From Culex pipiens pallens (Eukaryota; Arthropoda; Insecta; Diptera; Culicidae), in the NCBI RefSeq assembly GCF_016801865.2, contig NC_068938.1, forward strand, positions 2,170,001 to 2,234,000: DNA of 64,000 nt, in the 5' to 3' direction. Under the pieces are notes generated by a model. It was given only the letters and a program-made list of their open reading frames with translations, made no database searches and was not told where the DNA came from. Position numbers and translations under genes: made by a program. This document shows, one piece after another, positions 12,313 to 24,456 of the stretch (position 1 is its first letter; every line of letters begins with the position of its first letter).

Positions 12313-15130
12313 AACAAATTGGCTATGTCGAAGTATAAGTTTCCCAGATATAAATTTTTTGAAAATAAAAACTGGATTTTTCGAGGCGCCACGCGCAAAA
12401 TCGCAAAACGCATAATCGACAAAAATCAACTATTTTCACTAAAACTGCGACAATTTTAAAATTTAAATGATGACCCTTACATGTTTGGGTACCAAAAGTT
12501 GCGTCTTTCAATAACATCAGCTATCAGCTGATCTGGGTGTTTAAATACAAAATCCACACCTCCTGACAATAACAGAACTTGAACTTTTCCAGTTATTTGA
12601 ACCTGCTTGAGCATGGATGTTGTATTTATTTTAAAAAAATCCACTGATAAACATTTATGCTAACCAAATAATGTTGGCGTGAGAAAATTTCCATTTTTTC
12701 ATTGATTGTCACGAGAAAATTTTTCAAACATGTTAAATGTGGCACAAACTGTTCCCAACTGCAACCTAAATGAAAAGTTAACATTATCCAGTCAAGTTTC
12801 GGGAAATGATACTCCCATTGTGTCCACTCGCAAAGTCCAGACACTGCCGAGCTCTCTGACGACAGTTGAATAATGTAACACTTGACTCAATTTCTTTGCA
12901 CAGACTTTGCCCTATTCTGCGATGGCCAAGAACCCCCGCGAGGGTCACATTGCGCGCTTGACGAACCAAAAGCTAGCTCGCTCTCTCCCTTTGGTAAAAT
13001 CAACACAATTAATGGGATTTATTTCCTCCTGCCCTCGCCCAAACTCGATCCTTTCAGCACAAAAGATGAATTCCAAATTGCAAATTGCTTGCCCTCCTGA
13101 TTGTTAATCCGAAAGTCAACACCTTGTGCCACGGTGAGCTTTTTCGCAACGACAGAGAGAGAGAAAATAATTATGCGCTTCGGTGGAGTTTTCTTTGTTA
13201 AAGTGGCGTAAGTGCCACCTAGTTTATATCTCAATTTGGCGCTTACGTCACTCAGCGTTACTAACTGCCCTGTAGGTGGTGCAGCGCTGAATAGGGCCCC
13301 TGCAATACAAGGTTGGTCACACAGAAAAACGAAACTTTTTCCAGCACCAAATCTGCAATGAGAACAATGGCGCTAGGAAAAACAGTCAAGTCACCGAAAA
13401 AAAAGTGTTCTCTCTGGTGGAAAATTGCACCTCTCGCGCTGCTTCTGTTGCTGCAAAATGAATGGAATAATGTTTGAGAGTCCGAAATTGAATTTGTCTT
13501 GCTTTTGCAAATTAGTTTGTAAGAGAATGGGCTTCCAACTTCTGCGCTGACGAATGCTGGTGACGAAGACGGCTAATGAATGGGTAAATATTCAATTGTT
13601 CTGGGTGTTTGTGGATTATTAGCAGATCTGGTGCTTGTAATTGGATGTTTGAGAAGTGGAGCGTAGCTAAAATCAAAATTTTTGATATTCAGGTAAGTTA
13701 AAGCGATTTATCACTGAATTGAGAATCTTATTTTTTTTAATTTTTTAACTAGTTTTACGACGCTGAAAATGGAAAAAAATCGCTAAAAATGCGTACTTAA
13801 ATTTCAAATATTCTTTAAGGAATCAATTTAAGTTACCTTAAGACTAGACCCTTCTACTTTCTCCGATTTCCCAAACAAAGCTCCATAATCAAAGGCATTG
13901 ACGTAGCCGACGTCCATTCACCGGAAGAAATCTGGCCAATTTAATTTCAGATTCAGAACCACCCACAAAACGCTAAACGACGGGGTCTGGGAAATTTTAT
14001 TTCCAGATTTTGATTTCGGCCAAGAAATTCAAGTCTCGGAAAAGCGCCCCTCGTTAGCATAATCACTCGGGGTCCACTGGCTGGCCTGGTTGAGTGACCA
14101 TTCGACCAAAGGGGTTGTTTTTTTTCCCCGGCCGGACTGGCAAAAGGTTTCAGATTTTTCCGGTCCATCAATTATTCATCGAGTGTCGAACGAACAACGT
14201 GATGTTTGTGCCCATGTTTGCCCATGAGTTTTCAGTAGGGGGCAGGGCAGGGAACGAAAGCAGAAGGCAGAAAATCAAACATCACATATAAATCCCAAAC
14301 TGGTAATTTGGTTTTGATGAATGCAGGAAGATGTGTAGGTGGATTCTGGTGGGAAATCATTTCAATGTTTCGCTGAAAAAAAATAACTTCAAAAATAAAT
14401 AATATTTTTTTCCTTGGGCAAGCTAACTTTCTTCCTTCATCTATCAAGTCTACCCAATTCAGCCCAGAAAACTTTTGGCTAACATTTCAGTCAACTGTAA
14501 TTTGCCCCAATCCACTTTGCCGTGATAAGCACCGGCAAGGTTGAGAGAAATAAAACAGCTCCACGGTATCAGCAGAATCTCCACACAGACGAGACTTGCC
14601 TGGCAAGCGACCAGCAGCGTAACGCTAATAGTGACGGAATGCAAAATTTTTGAAATGTCTGCTAGCTTCGAGAAAATATTTCAAGCATCGCCGTCGTCGC
14701 TGCCACCACCGCCACACAGGGAATTCTGCCGTGCTGAAATTATTCTATCACATCTAACTATTGCCGTGGAGTTTTTTTTTTCACTCGCTCTATGGGAACA
14801 AATGTGTTTCAGGAAAAATTATGAAGAGCGGAGTGAATTGTCAATTGTTGAACAGTTGTGAATATAATTAATAAAAGTTTGCAAACTTGACTAATTTGAA
14901 TATTGAAACAAATGATTTTTTTCTACTTTTTCTGTTAATGAAAATTCGGGTGAAAAGAATTAAAATTATCGTAAAGAAAATCAAGATATAATTCACACTT
15001 TTTTCATTTTTTTTGTTTTCACAAGGACGTTTTGAGAAAATATTGCTTTGCGGAAAACTCAGCTTTTTGTGATTCATGGGTAACAATAATATTCTATTAA
15101 TATTTTTCTTTAAACATACACAGCTGTGTG
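12313..15130. other. Non-coding stretch, no gene recognised
   Basis: Unique or old repeat sequence. A 7-bp-arm palindrome ATCAGCT-ATC-AGCTGAT lies near 12519-12535. GC-richer parts (12880-13130, 13900-14260) contain only short open frames in competing phases. Confidence 0.5.
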
Positions 15131-15312
15131 CACAGGTTAAAAAATTGCATAAATTTAAAAGGTGCATAATCGATAGGTTAAATATTACCTCTTTGCAATG
15201 ATGTAATATTTTCTCAATTTAGACTGAAAAAGTGGTCTTACCATATTACCAGATAGGTGGTAAATATGTAATCATTCCTAGAAGTAATATTACCATGATT
15301 TTTTTTACTGTG
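15131..15312. mobile_element. MITE, CACAG/TA family, diverged copy
   Basis: The right end on the minus strand reads CACAGTAAAAAAAATCATGG, nearly identical to the left end of the element at 24219. The left end CACAGGTTAAAAAATT is more diverged. Internal words such as GTAATATTACC are shared. The TA flank is kept on the right only. No coding capacity. Confidence 0.6.
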
Positions 15313-15546
15313 TACTACACACAGTGTGTAGTCCCAAAACATTGTCTAGGGCAGCGATTCACTCTTAGCCTACTTGATTTACTTCGGTACACCCTAGAAG
15401 AAAAATAAGAATCGCTGGTCTTGGGCATCAAATTTCTTCCAGTAGGCTGAGAATTACAATTTAAGCAATTTGCCGTAGTATCTAGTATCGCGGACCGCTT
15501 GTAAAACACAAATAAAAATCTAGGTTGTTAACGATAAAATTATCGA

Positions 15547-15570
15547 GGTAACGATAGTTCTATCGTTACC
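15547..15570. other. Perfect 10-bp hairpin within a CGATAA-rich cluster
   Basis: GGTAACGATA, loop GTTC, TATCGTTACC. Further CGATAACGATAA words follow at 15579-15590, and CGTTATCGTTATTTCGATAA lies at 16313-16332, on the far side of the neighbouring element. This suggests that element was inserted into a palindromic CGATAA repeat. Confidence 0.6.
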
Positions 15571-15595
15571 GTTGGGACGATAACGATAATAAGGG

Positions 15596-16313
15596 CTAGT
15601 GATTTTTTACGGCAAATCAAAATTTCGCGGCATGCCAAACATAAAACACTGGAATTTCACGGCAATTTCACGGTACTCTGAATACTGTTCAAAATAAACG
15701 TAAAAATGTTTATTTTCAGCATCACAAAAGTGTCTAAAAGGTTAGCAGAAGATCAAGATACAAGAAAAATTTTGGGAATTTTGATAACTTCTTTCAGTTG
15801 AATTTATGATTAAGCTATATAAATTTTATTGAAACTTTCGAAATTTAATTTGTTTACATATTTCCAAAACGAGGCATACCATAAACGTCAAAATTGAATA
15901 AAAAACATGATTTATATTAAAAAAATAAATAAATATTTTTGTGTTAATTTCTTCACATTAAATTGTTCATCGTAACTTTAAGAAATTTGTTTTTTACCAT
16001 CATTTTGGAATTGTATGGAATAAATAAATTTGACTGGAAATGTACAATCAATAATTTGCATTTTGTTGAATATTGTAGTGAATAATATCTTCAAAATAGT
16101 TTAAATCTGACTTACAATATAAAGATTTTTTTTATATTCTGAAGCTGCTTTTAAAATGCATGTTACAAATCTTGTGATGATTGTTGCATTTAAATAAAAA
16201 CTTAATTGCACTGAGAAGCGATTAATCATTAGATATTTTCAAATTTCGCGGCGTTTCACGGTATTTACAAATTTTCACGGCCAGGGGCAAATTTCACGGA
16301 TTACGCGGCTTCG
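15596..16313. mobile_element. hAT-like non-autonomous element with TTTCACGG motifs (copy 1)
   Basis: The left end CTAGTGATTTTTTACGG resembles the termini at 36.9 and 39.4 kb. Subterminal repeats of TTTCACGG/TTTCGCGG cluster at both ends (15610-15680 and 16240-16305). CGATAAC/GTTATCG sequence flanks it on both sides. The right terminal repeat is not well preserved and no exact target duplication is visible. The hAT assignment rests on the TAGTG terminus (hAT consensus YARNG) and is tentative. Confidence 0.4.
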
Positions 16314-16439
16314 TTATCGTTATTTCGATAATTCTATTTTTTTCATTAAACTTATCATCAAAATCTTTCTAAAATCGTCATGTTAAATTTTCAATGCTTT
16401 CACCAAGAATATATTTTTTGAAAATGTAGCAAGTTTTAA

Positions 16440-17165
16440 AGCATAAATACTCAAAATTGTTAAAAAATACAGTATTTTTTTTTCGAAAATACTCAAATTT
16501 TCATAATATGAATATGGGCATCAGACGAAGCGACATTTTGGATGTTTATTCGATTTATTAGAGATTTTTTAGGAAAAACCTCATTTTTCATACACTAATT
16601 TTCTAAATTTGCAATTTGGGTTTCAAACGACGCGAAATTTGTTATGCATTTTCACTTTAGAAGAGTTTTTTGAAATTACTAAAATTTTCACAAAATACTA
16701 TATTTTTGGAAAAATAATAAAATTTTATAATTTTGCAATATGGATGTCAAACGAAGCGATATTTGGTATACCTACATTTGCACCTTATTAGATTTTTTTG
16801 TTGAGATTCAAATGTTTTTACATAATACCGTATTTTTCCGAAAATACTTAAATTTTCATAATTCGAAATATGGGTTTCAAACGAACCAAAATTTTGAATG
16901 CATTTCCGCTTTATTGTTTTTTTTAAGTAGAATTCTTTAAGATTTTCACAAAATATCGTTAAATTTTTAAATACTCAATTTCCAAAATTTGCAATATATG
17001 TACAAAACGTAGCGAAATTTTATTTGAAGCATACAAAATTTGAATGAATGTATGAAGCATGCAAAATTTCGCTTCGTTTGGTACCTATTGCAAATTTTGA
17101 AAATTTGAGTATTTTCGAAAAATACGTAAATTTGTAAGTTTTTTAGTATTTTACAAAAAAAAAAC
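16440..17165 (+). repeat. Degenerate tandem repeat, ~110-130-bp period (locus 2)
   Basis: Repeated in order: CAATATGGGTTTCAAACGA, GCGAAATTT, ATGCATTTTCACTTTA, AAATTTTCACAAAATA, CGTATTTTTCGAAAATACT. At least four to five units are visible. The CGAAAATAC core is close to self-complementary (GTATTTTCGAAAATAC). It is the same unit as loci 1 and 3. Confidence 0.75.
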
Positions 17166-17184
17166 TTCAAAAAGGTGGTTTTAT

Positions 17185-17560
17185 AAAAAATGTGACAACT
17201 TTTGATTCGTACTTCGAATTCAGTTTTAAAATGCTAAATGAATCGATAGTTTTATAAACCAAAATAGTTTTAACAATTTTTTGGCAAAATACTGACTTAT
17301 AAGCTATTTTACCTTAAAGAGTAATAATTAAAAAAAACTAACTAAATATAAAAATTGTTTTTTTTTCTTAAAAACTTTATCAGCAAGTGATGGTACATTT
17401 AGCCGTATAAAGAAAATTCTAACAGCTTTAATCAGTTTAAAAAAAGGAAAAATAAGGCTATCAATTCACCCCGGAAATCAAAATAAAAATTTACAGTGCA
17501 ACTATTTTTTTAAACACTATTGAAAACCCTGTTTTCATAAATAGTGCATGGACATTAATT
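17185..17560 (+). repeat. Diverged internal copy of the 49.0-50.0 kb element
   Basis: Colinear words are shared with 49460-49860: ATTCGTACTTCGAATTCAG, ATCAGCAAGTGATGGTACAT, TTCACCCCGG, and AAACACTATTGAAAA followed by ATAGTGCATGGAC. Both termini are missing or decayed. Confidence 0.65.
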
Positions 17561-17798
17561 ATTAATCTAAATTAAGTGCATTAAATAGTTAGAATGTAAG
17601 CTATAACAAAGAAAATGGAAGCTATTATTTTTTTTATCAATTTGACTTTTTACACTTTTGGAATCCTATTGTAAAATGAGGAAACCCTTATTCAACGCTT
17701 CTCAAATCCTTATAAACATTGTAGGAATTGAAATTGAACTGAGGTTTCCCATTTCTCGTTTTTTAGCTGAAAAAAATTGATATCGTTACAGGAAACAA

Positions 17799-18481
17799 AG
17801 CATAAGCATAAGCGTAAGCATAGGTGCCCACCCGCAGTTGCTACTCCGTTATTGACCAGGACCTCCAGAAGTTACATCCACGAGCCGTGGAAGATGAGTG
17901 GGAGCTATCTTTCCTCGCTTCGCAACTTCTCAAAGGCCCCTATCATGCTGATCAATACCGGCGCCGGCCACGACCAGTGGTAGGGTCACGGGGAAGTGGA
18001 TGGGAATGTTAGTCCGATACTTGAGTGATAGGGACCGCCTAATCGACTGCATCTCCGACAAAGTATCACATTAGTTTTGAGGGGGTTAGTAGATGGGTAT
18101 GAGGTCAGGATTCACGAGTGGCAGTGATGTGACCATGAGCATTTTGTTTATCGGTTGAAAATTTTAAATCTTAGGCAGCCGGCTGCGGAAAGATAGATAA
18201 TTGATTTTTTTAAATGGTTTTTTTTTTATCGAACGCGTGCCAGCCGAGCAGTAGTGCTATGGGCTGGACTTATCAGTATATTTTTACTGCTTTTACAATT
18301 TAGTTACCGCGAGCAAATTTCAAAAATAGTAAATAAATGACGCTTTACTCTTCATAAAATCGATAGTTTGATGAGTTAATACTAAAACTGCCAGTTGGAA
18401 TAAATTTTTACGATCATTTACGACGAAAATTATCGCGAAAAAACAGGACTGCGCGTCCCCAGAAGCACTGCACTTATGATC
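17799..18481 (-). mobile_element. Minus-strand retroposon, 683 bp, (GCTTAT)n tail, 25-bp TSD
   Basis: A perfect 25-bp direct repeat flanks it (17774-17798 and 18482-18506; it contains GATATCGTTACAGGAAACAA). Read on the minus strand it begins near AAGTGCAGTGCTTCTGGGGA and ends in an irregular GCTTAT/GCTTAC hexamer tail (plus-strand CATAAG repeats at 17801-17822). This is the structure of a target-primed retrotransposition product. I see no reverse-transcriptase reading frame, so it is a SINE-like element or an internally deleted LINE. Confidence 0.8.
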
Positions 18482-18506
18482 AAATTGATATCGTTACAGG
18501 AAACAA

Positions 18507-20780
18507 GTCAAAAAATGAAACAAATAATATTATTTGAGTTTCTTTTTCACTGTTTAATGATAGTCCATGGAAATTGATTTTTGACAAATTTCCAGTTTAA
18601 GACGGGGAACATGGAACATGGAAATCAAGTAATCCTGTCAAGAATAGTCAATGATTTACTACATCAACTTTTTGAAATTAATTGAGTTGGGTAGTAAAAT
18701 CGAAGAATTATAGCTGTCCCTAAATCCAAATTTGCAAAAACAATAAATTTGCATAATTTTTTTTTATTGAAACATAACCTTTAAGGAAGGATATTTCAAG
18801 CTTTGATGGAAATTTAGGTCACGTTACATAAAAGAAGATGAATATATTTATGACTTTCTGGAAAAAGAATTTCCGTCCAACATTCCGCACTTCACCCCAC
18901 CAAAAAAGGTGTTCATGAATCAACGAGATGAGATCTGCTGAGTGGCGGCTGGCGGACGGGGTGGCAGGTTTGCATGTCAAGTATGTAGAAAGGTAGCAGG
19001 TATGCCATAACTCCTGCCACTGCCAGGCGGCCAACGGCAGGTATACGGCTGATCCGGCGCACGATATTCCGCCTCGGAGTAGGGGCTGATGGATGCTGCC
19101 TCGTTGGTTTGGCAGAAGCCGAGTTCGAGAGCAATGTATGACGAGATGAGTGAACGGGAGGCTGCCTGTCTGTCTGATCTCTCTGTCGAGTGTGTGTGTA
19201 AGTGTGCCAACCATGATAAAGTTCCTTCAAGCCGTTTCTGAAATGAATTTGATTTGCATAATGCCATCCCTCCAGATTTTATCCCAGCCGGGTCGTCGTG
19301 GGATTCCCGGAATCTCTCGTGAATTGGGATGCAAAGTACGGGACTTCCGAACAAGTAGCAGCAGCAGCAGCTTCAACACGAGGAAGAAGAAGATGAAGAA
19401 TTTGCACAAAACGCTTCGGGACTCGGGAAAATTGTGGGGGCGGAGGAACGGAAAATGTCCTGATCTGGGAATTGCTCTGCGGCTGCGATGGTGACGTGAC
19501 GACCTCGTTGGATATGGAACGGAATGTGTTTAACCCGGGATGACTCTATCAAATAGTTTTGCAGTGGTTAAGATGCGGTGAGTTACTGTGGATGCGTGCT
19601 TCGTACTCGGTGCACATATCTGATTGCATGGTTTGAGGTGAATGAGATGACTGTCGCGAATTAGCTTCCTCTGCAGAGTGCTGAATTTGATTATTTCAAA
19701 GGAAACTTTAAAAATGATAAAATTCCAACCTTTCTGACACCTTTCAAGCAAAAAGAGGAAAAACACGTCCAAAGATTTTACCGGAACCAGAGTGTCCTAA
19801 TAATAATCAAAATTACGATCGTAAGGGCTAATGTTCTCCTCGAGGCCTGCCCACGTTTAAGTACGACAGCCTGCCTGCCGGTGGCCATTTCGCGAGGGTC
19901 TCCTTCCGTTTTCTCTCTTGAGAGGAAAGCCTCCCCCCATTAAGCGGGACACTCCAGTCTTCCGTACACTCACTATTATAGGCACAATGGAGAGCGTGAA
20001 GCGGAAATATTCATTACGCCCTCTAGTTGTGGAGGGTCGAAGTAAAAATGTTTTTACTGTTTTGCGAGCGAGATTTGCTTACGGTTGATGGGATGAGTCT
20101 CCCCGGGGAAGGGCTTTTAGCAGGTTTCCTTAAGGGTTGCTTTTAGTAAGCATTACTGGGGTGTTCGGTGTTTATGAAAGAATTTCATTTAAATAGTCGT
20201 TACTTAATTATTTGCACAGCAGCAACAATGACAAAGGAGATAAAGTAGGCTTGACCAAAAGAGTTTTAAAGCGCTATTTCAAGTTTGGCAAACAACGATA
20301 AAATACATGCCAGAAAACTTTTTCTGATCACTTTTTTTTATTTTCGTAATCTTTTTTTGGTGGTTCGAATAAACTGTGGTTTCATGAAACGAGTTGTCAA
20401 ACAGGATATGCTAACCGAAAAAAAATGTTAAAAAAAATTGATTTTAAACTTTTTGTTCATGTTTAATTAATTTAATATTTCAAGCCTGATTGTAAAACAA
20501 ATTCGCAAAAGGTATCACAAATTTGTAAAATACTAATGAATCTCTGATAATATTTTTTTTCTTAAATAAAAAGTCTTTAAGCCTTTGGAAATATTTTGCC
20601 AATAGTTTTTTTGTCCTCCTATTTTTTTAAAGGAAAATTTAAAAAGGGAGGGAGGACAAATATTTGGAATAAAATTTGCAATAGCCGAATCATTTTGAGC
20701 ATGATTGAACCAGTAAAAAAATATTTGGATTTTTTTAAAATTTGTATGTATCGTATCGTAAGAATCGAAGAAGTTGTTTT
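18507..20780. other. Non-coding stretch, no gene recognised
   Basis: Includes a GC-richer block at 18880-19520. Open frames of up to 131 codons overlap on both strands in at least three phases, with no recognisable motif. The rest is AT-rich. Confidence 0.5.
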
Positions 20781-21895
20781 GCAATTCCGTCGTGAAACTA
20801 CTTACTTTTCCTGTCATTCTTGAACGACGAAACAGCCTACTTTTCTGTACCAAAAATAACAGAATAGAATAGTAACCCTTTTCAAAACAAATGCTGAAAA
20901 GCACTGAAATGGATGCTGAAAACTTGAACTTTTCAGCACTTGTTTGGAAAAGTTGTACTGTTCAACATTTTTTTGAATTACACGATTCATTGACTCAACG
21001 CTTGGACATTTGTCCTATAATTCTGTTCAAAGGGTGTTTTTCAGAATTGCAAAAAAACGTTGTATGGTCCTCGTTGCAAAAGTTGATTTTTTCCTCACTC
21101 GTAGTATTTATCCAACTCGGTGAACCTCGTTGGATAAATTTACGACTTGTGCTGAAAAAATCCTCTTTTTGCAACTTGTTGCATAAACTACTATTTTTTA
21201 CTTTTGTTTAAACTCTGATTATTTTTCACAACTCTTGCTCTTGTGCATTGGTTGTTTTGTAAAAGTTATCTAGAACTCATTTTTATTGAAATATTAAAAC
21301 CTTTTCTTGCATTTTTTTTTCATTTTTTTCCTTCTCTTTCCTCCCTTTGACTTTGACCACATCACCACAGAAATTCAATTAAAATTAAAATCTTACCTTA
21401 AAATGCAACTCATTATTATTTTTTACACTTTTAGTTTTAAAACGTGGTTTGACCCATTGCCTTTTTTGTTATGCTATCATCATCGCGTTCCCCAGAATTT
21501 TGTAAAAAAAAATGCAAAATATGATTTTTCAGCATGAGTCGTACATTCAACGAGGTTCACCTAATTGGATAACGAATGCTGAAAAAATTAAGTTTTGTAA
21601 CGAGTTCAATACATTTTTTTTAAATTTTGAAAACAAAACATTTGGGTGGATTTGGATGAAATTGTAACTCAGATACTTTTTCGGGTCAGATGTAGAAAAG
21701 TAGACCATTTCAGCACTGAAATAAATGCTGAAAAGGAGCACTGAAATAAATGCTGAAAAGTAGCACTTTTTTTATGAGTAATACTTTTCACCATTGTTCT
21801 GAAAAGTGTTTCTATTCGATTCTGTTATTTTTGGTAAAAAAAGTAGGATCGTTCGAAAATTACGGGAAAAGTAAATAGATTCACGACGGAATTGT
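20781..21895. repeat. Inverted-repeat element, ~1.1 kb, imperfect arms
   Basis: The termini CAATTCCGTCGTGAA (left) and TTCACGACGGAATTG (right) are complementary. Arm words follow in mirror order: ACCAAAAATAACAGAAT near 20850 against ATTCTGTTATTTTTGGT near 21820, then GTGAACCTCGTTGGATAAAT near 21120 against CCAACGAGGTTCACC-like sequence near 21550. ATGCTGAAAAG repeats occur in both arms. No coding potential. A foldback/MITE element. Confidence 0.75.
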
Positions 21896-22564
21896 ACAAA
21901 AAAAAATAATGAAAACCTCAGACACTAATAAGAATAGCAATTTTACCGAAAAAAGTTTGATTTGGCGAAAATATATCACACGGAAATAGGCAGAGCTGTT
22001 GCTAGCGAGCGGAATGTAAACATATTCATGGCTTACTAAGGGTTAATTAAATAATAATATGATGCAACCTGTTTTTTTCTGTTGAGGGTAAAAGATGTTT
22101 TTAAAAAAAAATCATCATAAAAGTGGTCGGTGCCAAAAATAGTGGGATGGTCCAATCGACACCAAACTTAAGATTTCTGTTGATTATCAATAGATGAACG
22201 TTTTCTCCAAGTTTGGTCAACATCGGTGAGGGTCGAGTCCAAAAGTGTGCTCAGTTGACATGGAACATCAATTGTCAATATTCAAATGCTGTAGTAGTTT
22301 TCTTCGAATTAATAAAGTTTTTTATGTACTTAAAAATTATACTATTTAATTATAAAATATTGATATTTTTGATTATTATGTTTTGTGCATGATTCTGTTA
22401 ACGTTTGCCAATTTTGTAGGATGTAGTTCTCCTGAACAAAATTTTATCACCATGCTAATTTTGTTTGTGGACAGACATTTTTTTTACAAAGTAAATATTT
22501 GCTCATACGAAATTTTCATGACAGCTGATATGAATTATATTGCTCTCATATTGAAAAAAATATT
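21896..22564. other. Non-coding stretch; possible decayed repeat at 22110-22260
   Basis: AT-rich. The part reading GGGATGGTCCAATCGACACC looks like a decayed dispersed repeat, but no second copy was found in the window. Nothing else is recognised. Confidence 0.4.
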
Positions 22565-23915
22565 GGGTAATTCTCTACCAACTCACACGAAATCGGGAAA
22601 AGTTGCCCCGACCCCTCTTCGATTTGCGTGAAACTTTGTCCTTAGGGGTAACTTTTGTCCCTGATCACGAATCCGAGGTCCGTTTTTTGATATCTCGTGA
22701 CGGAGGGGCGGTACGACCCCTTCCATTTTTGAACATGCGAAAAAAGAGGTATTTTTCAATAATTTGCAGCCTGAAACGGTGATGAGATAGAAATTTGGTG
22801 TCAAAGGGACTTTTATGTAAAATTAGACGCCCGATTTGATGGCGTACTCAGAATTCCGAAAAAACGTATTTTTCATCGAAAAAAACACTAAAAAAGTTTT
22901 AAAAATCCTCCCATTTTCCGTTACTCGACTGTAAAAAATTTTGGAACATGTCATTTAATGGGAAATTTAATGTACTTTTCGAATCTACATTGACCCAGAA
23001 GGGTCATTTTTTCATTTAGAACAAAATTTTTCATTTTAAAATTTCGTGTTTTTTCTAACTTTGCAGGGTTATTTTTTAGAGTGTAACAATGTTCTACAAA
23101 GTTGTAGAGCAGACAATTACAAAAATTTTGATATATAGACATAAGGGGTTTGCTTATAAACATCACAAGTTATCGCGATTTTACGAAAAAAAGTTTTGAA
23201 AAAGTTACTTTTTGCGTTTCTCTTTGTTTCGTCGTCCGTGTCTGTCGCGGGTGACCATGAACGGCCATGATCGATGACGACCAACTTTTTCAAAACTTTT
23301 TTTCGTGAAATCGCGATAACTCGTGATGTTTATAAGCAAACCCCTTATGTCTATATATCAAAATTTTTGTAATTGTCTGCTCTACAACTTTGTAGAACAT
23401 TGTTACACTCTAAAAAATAACCCTGCAAAGTTAGAAAAAACACGAAATTTTAAAATGAAAAATTTTGTTCTAAATGAAAAAATGACCCTTCTGGGACAAT
23501 GTAGATTCGAAAAGTACATTAAATTTCCCATTAAATGACATGTTTCAAAATTTTTTACAGTCGAGTAACGGAAAATGGGAGAATTTTTAGAACTTTTTTA
23601 GTGTTTTTTTCGATGAAAAATACGTTTTTTCGGAATTCTGAGTACGCCATCAAATCGGGCGTCTAATTTTACATAAAAGTCCCTTTGACACCAAATTTCT
23701 ATCTCATCACCGTTTCAGGCTGCAAATTATTGAAAAACACCTCTTTTTTCGCATGTTCAAAAATGGAAGGGGTCGTACCGCCCCTCCGTCACGAGATATC
23801 AAAAAACGGACCTCGGATTCGTGATCAGGGACAAAAGTTACCCCTTAGGACAAAGTTTCACGCAAATCGAAGAGGGGTCGGGGCAACTGCTGTGTGAGTT
23901 GGCGGAGAATTACCC
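22565..23915. repeat. Near-perfect long inverted repeat, ~640-bp arms, 76-bp spacer
   Basis: The left arm 22565-23206 and right arm 23283-23915 are almost exact reverse complements. The termini are GGGTAATTCTCTACCAACTC and, on the minus strand from the right, GGGTAATTCTCCGCCAACTC. A 71-codon open frame occurs identically in both arms with only silent differences seen. TATT lies directly outside both ends (22561-22564 and 23916-23919), a possible 4-bp target duplication. The arms encode no transposase. The high arm identity implies recent insertion or arm conversion. A transcript would form a ~640-bp hairpin. Confidence 0.9.
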
Positions 23916-24218
23916 TATTTGAAGGTACTTTTTCGGGTGAGATATATTACATCAGGCGAAGATTGATTAACATTAATTCGGAATCAGCTAGAAAAAAAAG
24001 AATTTATTATTTTTTTTTACTCATAAATGTATAAGGCAATCCAAGTTTATTTCATATTTTTTTCTCAATAAAAAATTCTCCGAAAAATAAGGGAGCAAAA
24101 AAAATAAAAATTAATTTCAATTTGCATTGAAAACATTTTTAAAATTGATTGTAAATTTCTTTTAAATATTTCAGCAAATTTTAATTTTGGGACCACAGCT
24201 GGTAAAAGGACGTAAATA

Positions 24219-24454
24219 CACAGTATAAAAATCATGGTAATATTACATCTAGGAATGAGTATATCTTTGATGTCAAAAAAAATATGTGTAATTTTACCAG
24301 TAAACATGTTTAAATTTACATCTTTTCTTATGTAGTGTCACTATTTTAGTCTAAATAAAGGTAAAGGTATAAGAGGTAAATATTACATCATTAAAGAGGA
24401 AATATTAAACCTTTAAATTTTACAGCTTCCAAAATTACACATTTTTCTACTGTG
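24219..24454. mobile_element. MITE, CACAGTA TIR, TA target duplication, 236 bp
   Basis: The left end CACAGTATAAAAAT and the right end (minus strand) CACAGTAGAAAAAT are flanked by TA (24217-24218 and 24455-24456). Internal TAATATTACATC words are shared with the copies at 15.1 and 59.7 kb. TA duplication suggests mobilisation by a Tc1/mariner-type transposase. No ORF of its own. Confidence 0.75.
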
Positions 24455-24456
24455 TA

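Noticed and set aside
22951..23538. Identical 71-codon proteins on opposite strands, as if a duplicated gene
   Set aside because: They are the two arms of one palindromic element. Identity follows from the inverted repeat. One silent difference is not evidence of selection.
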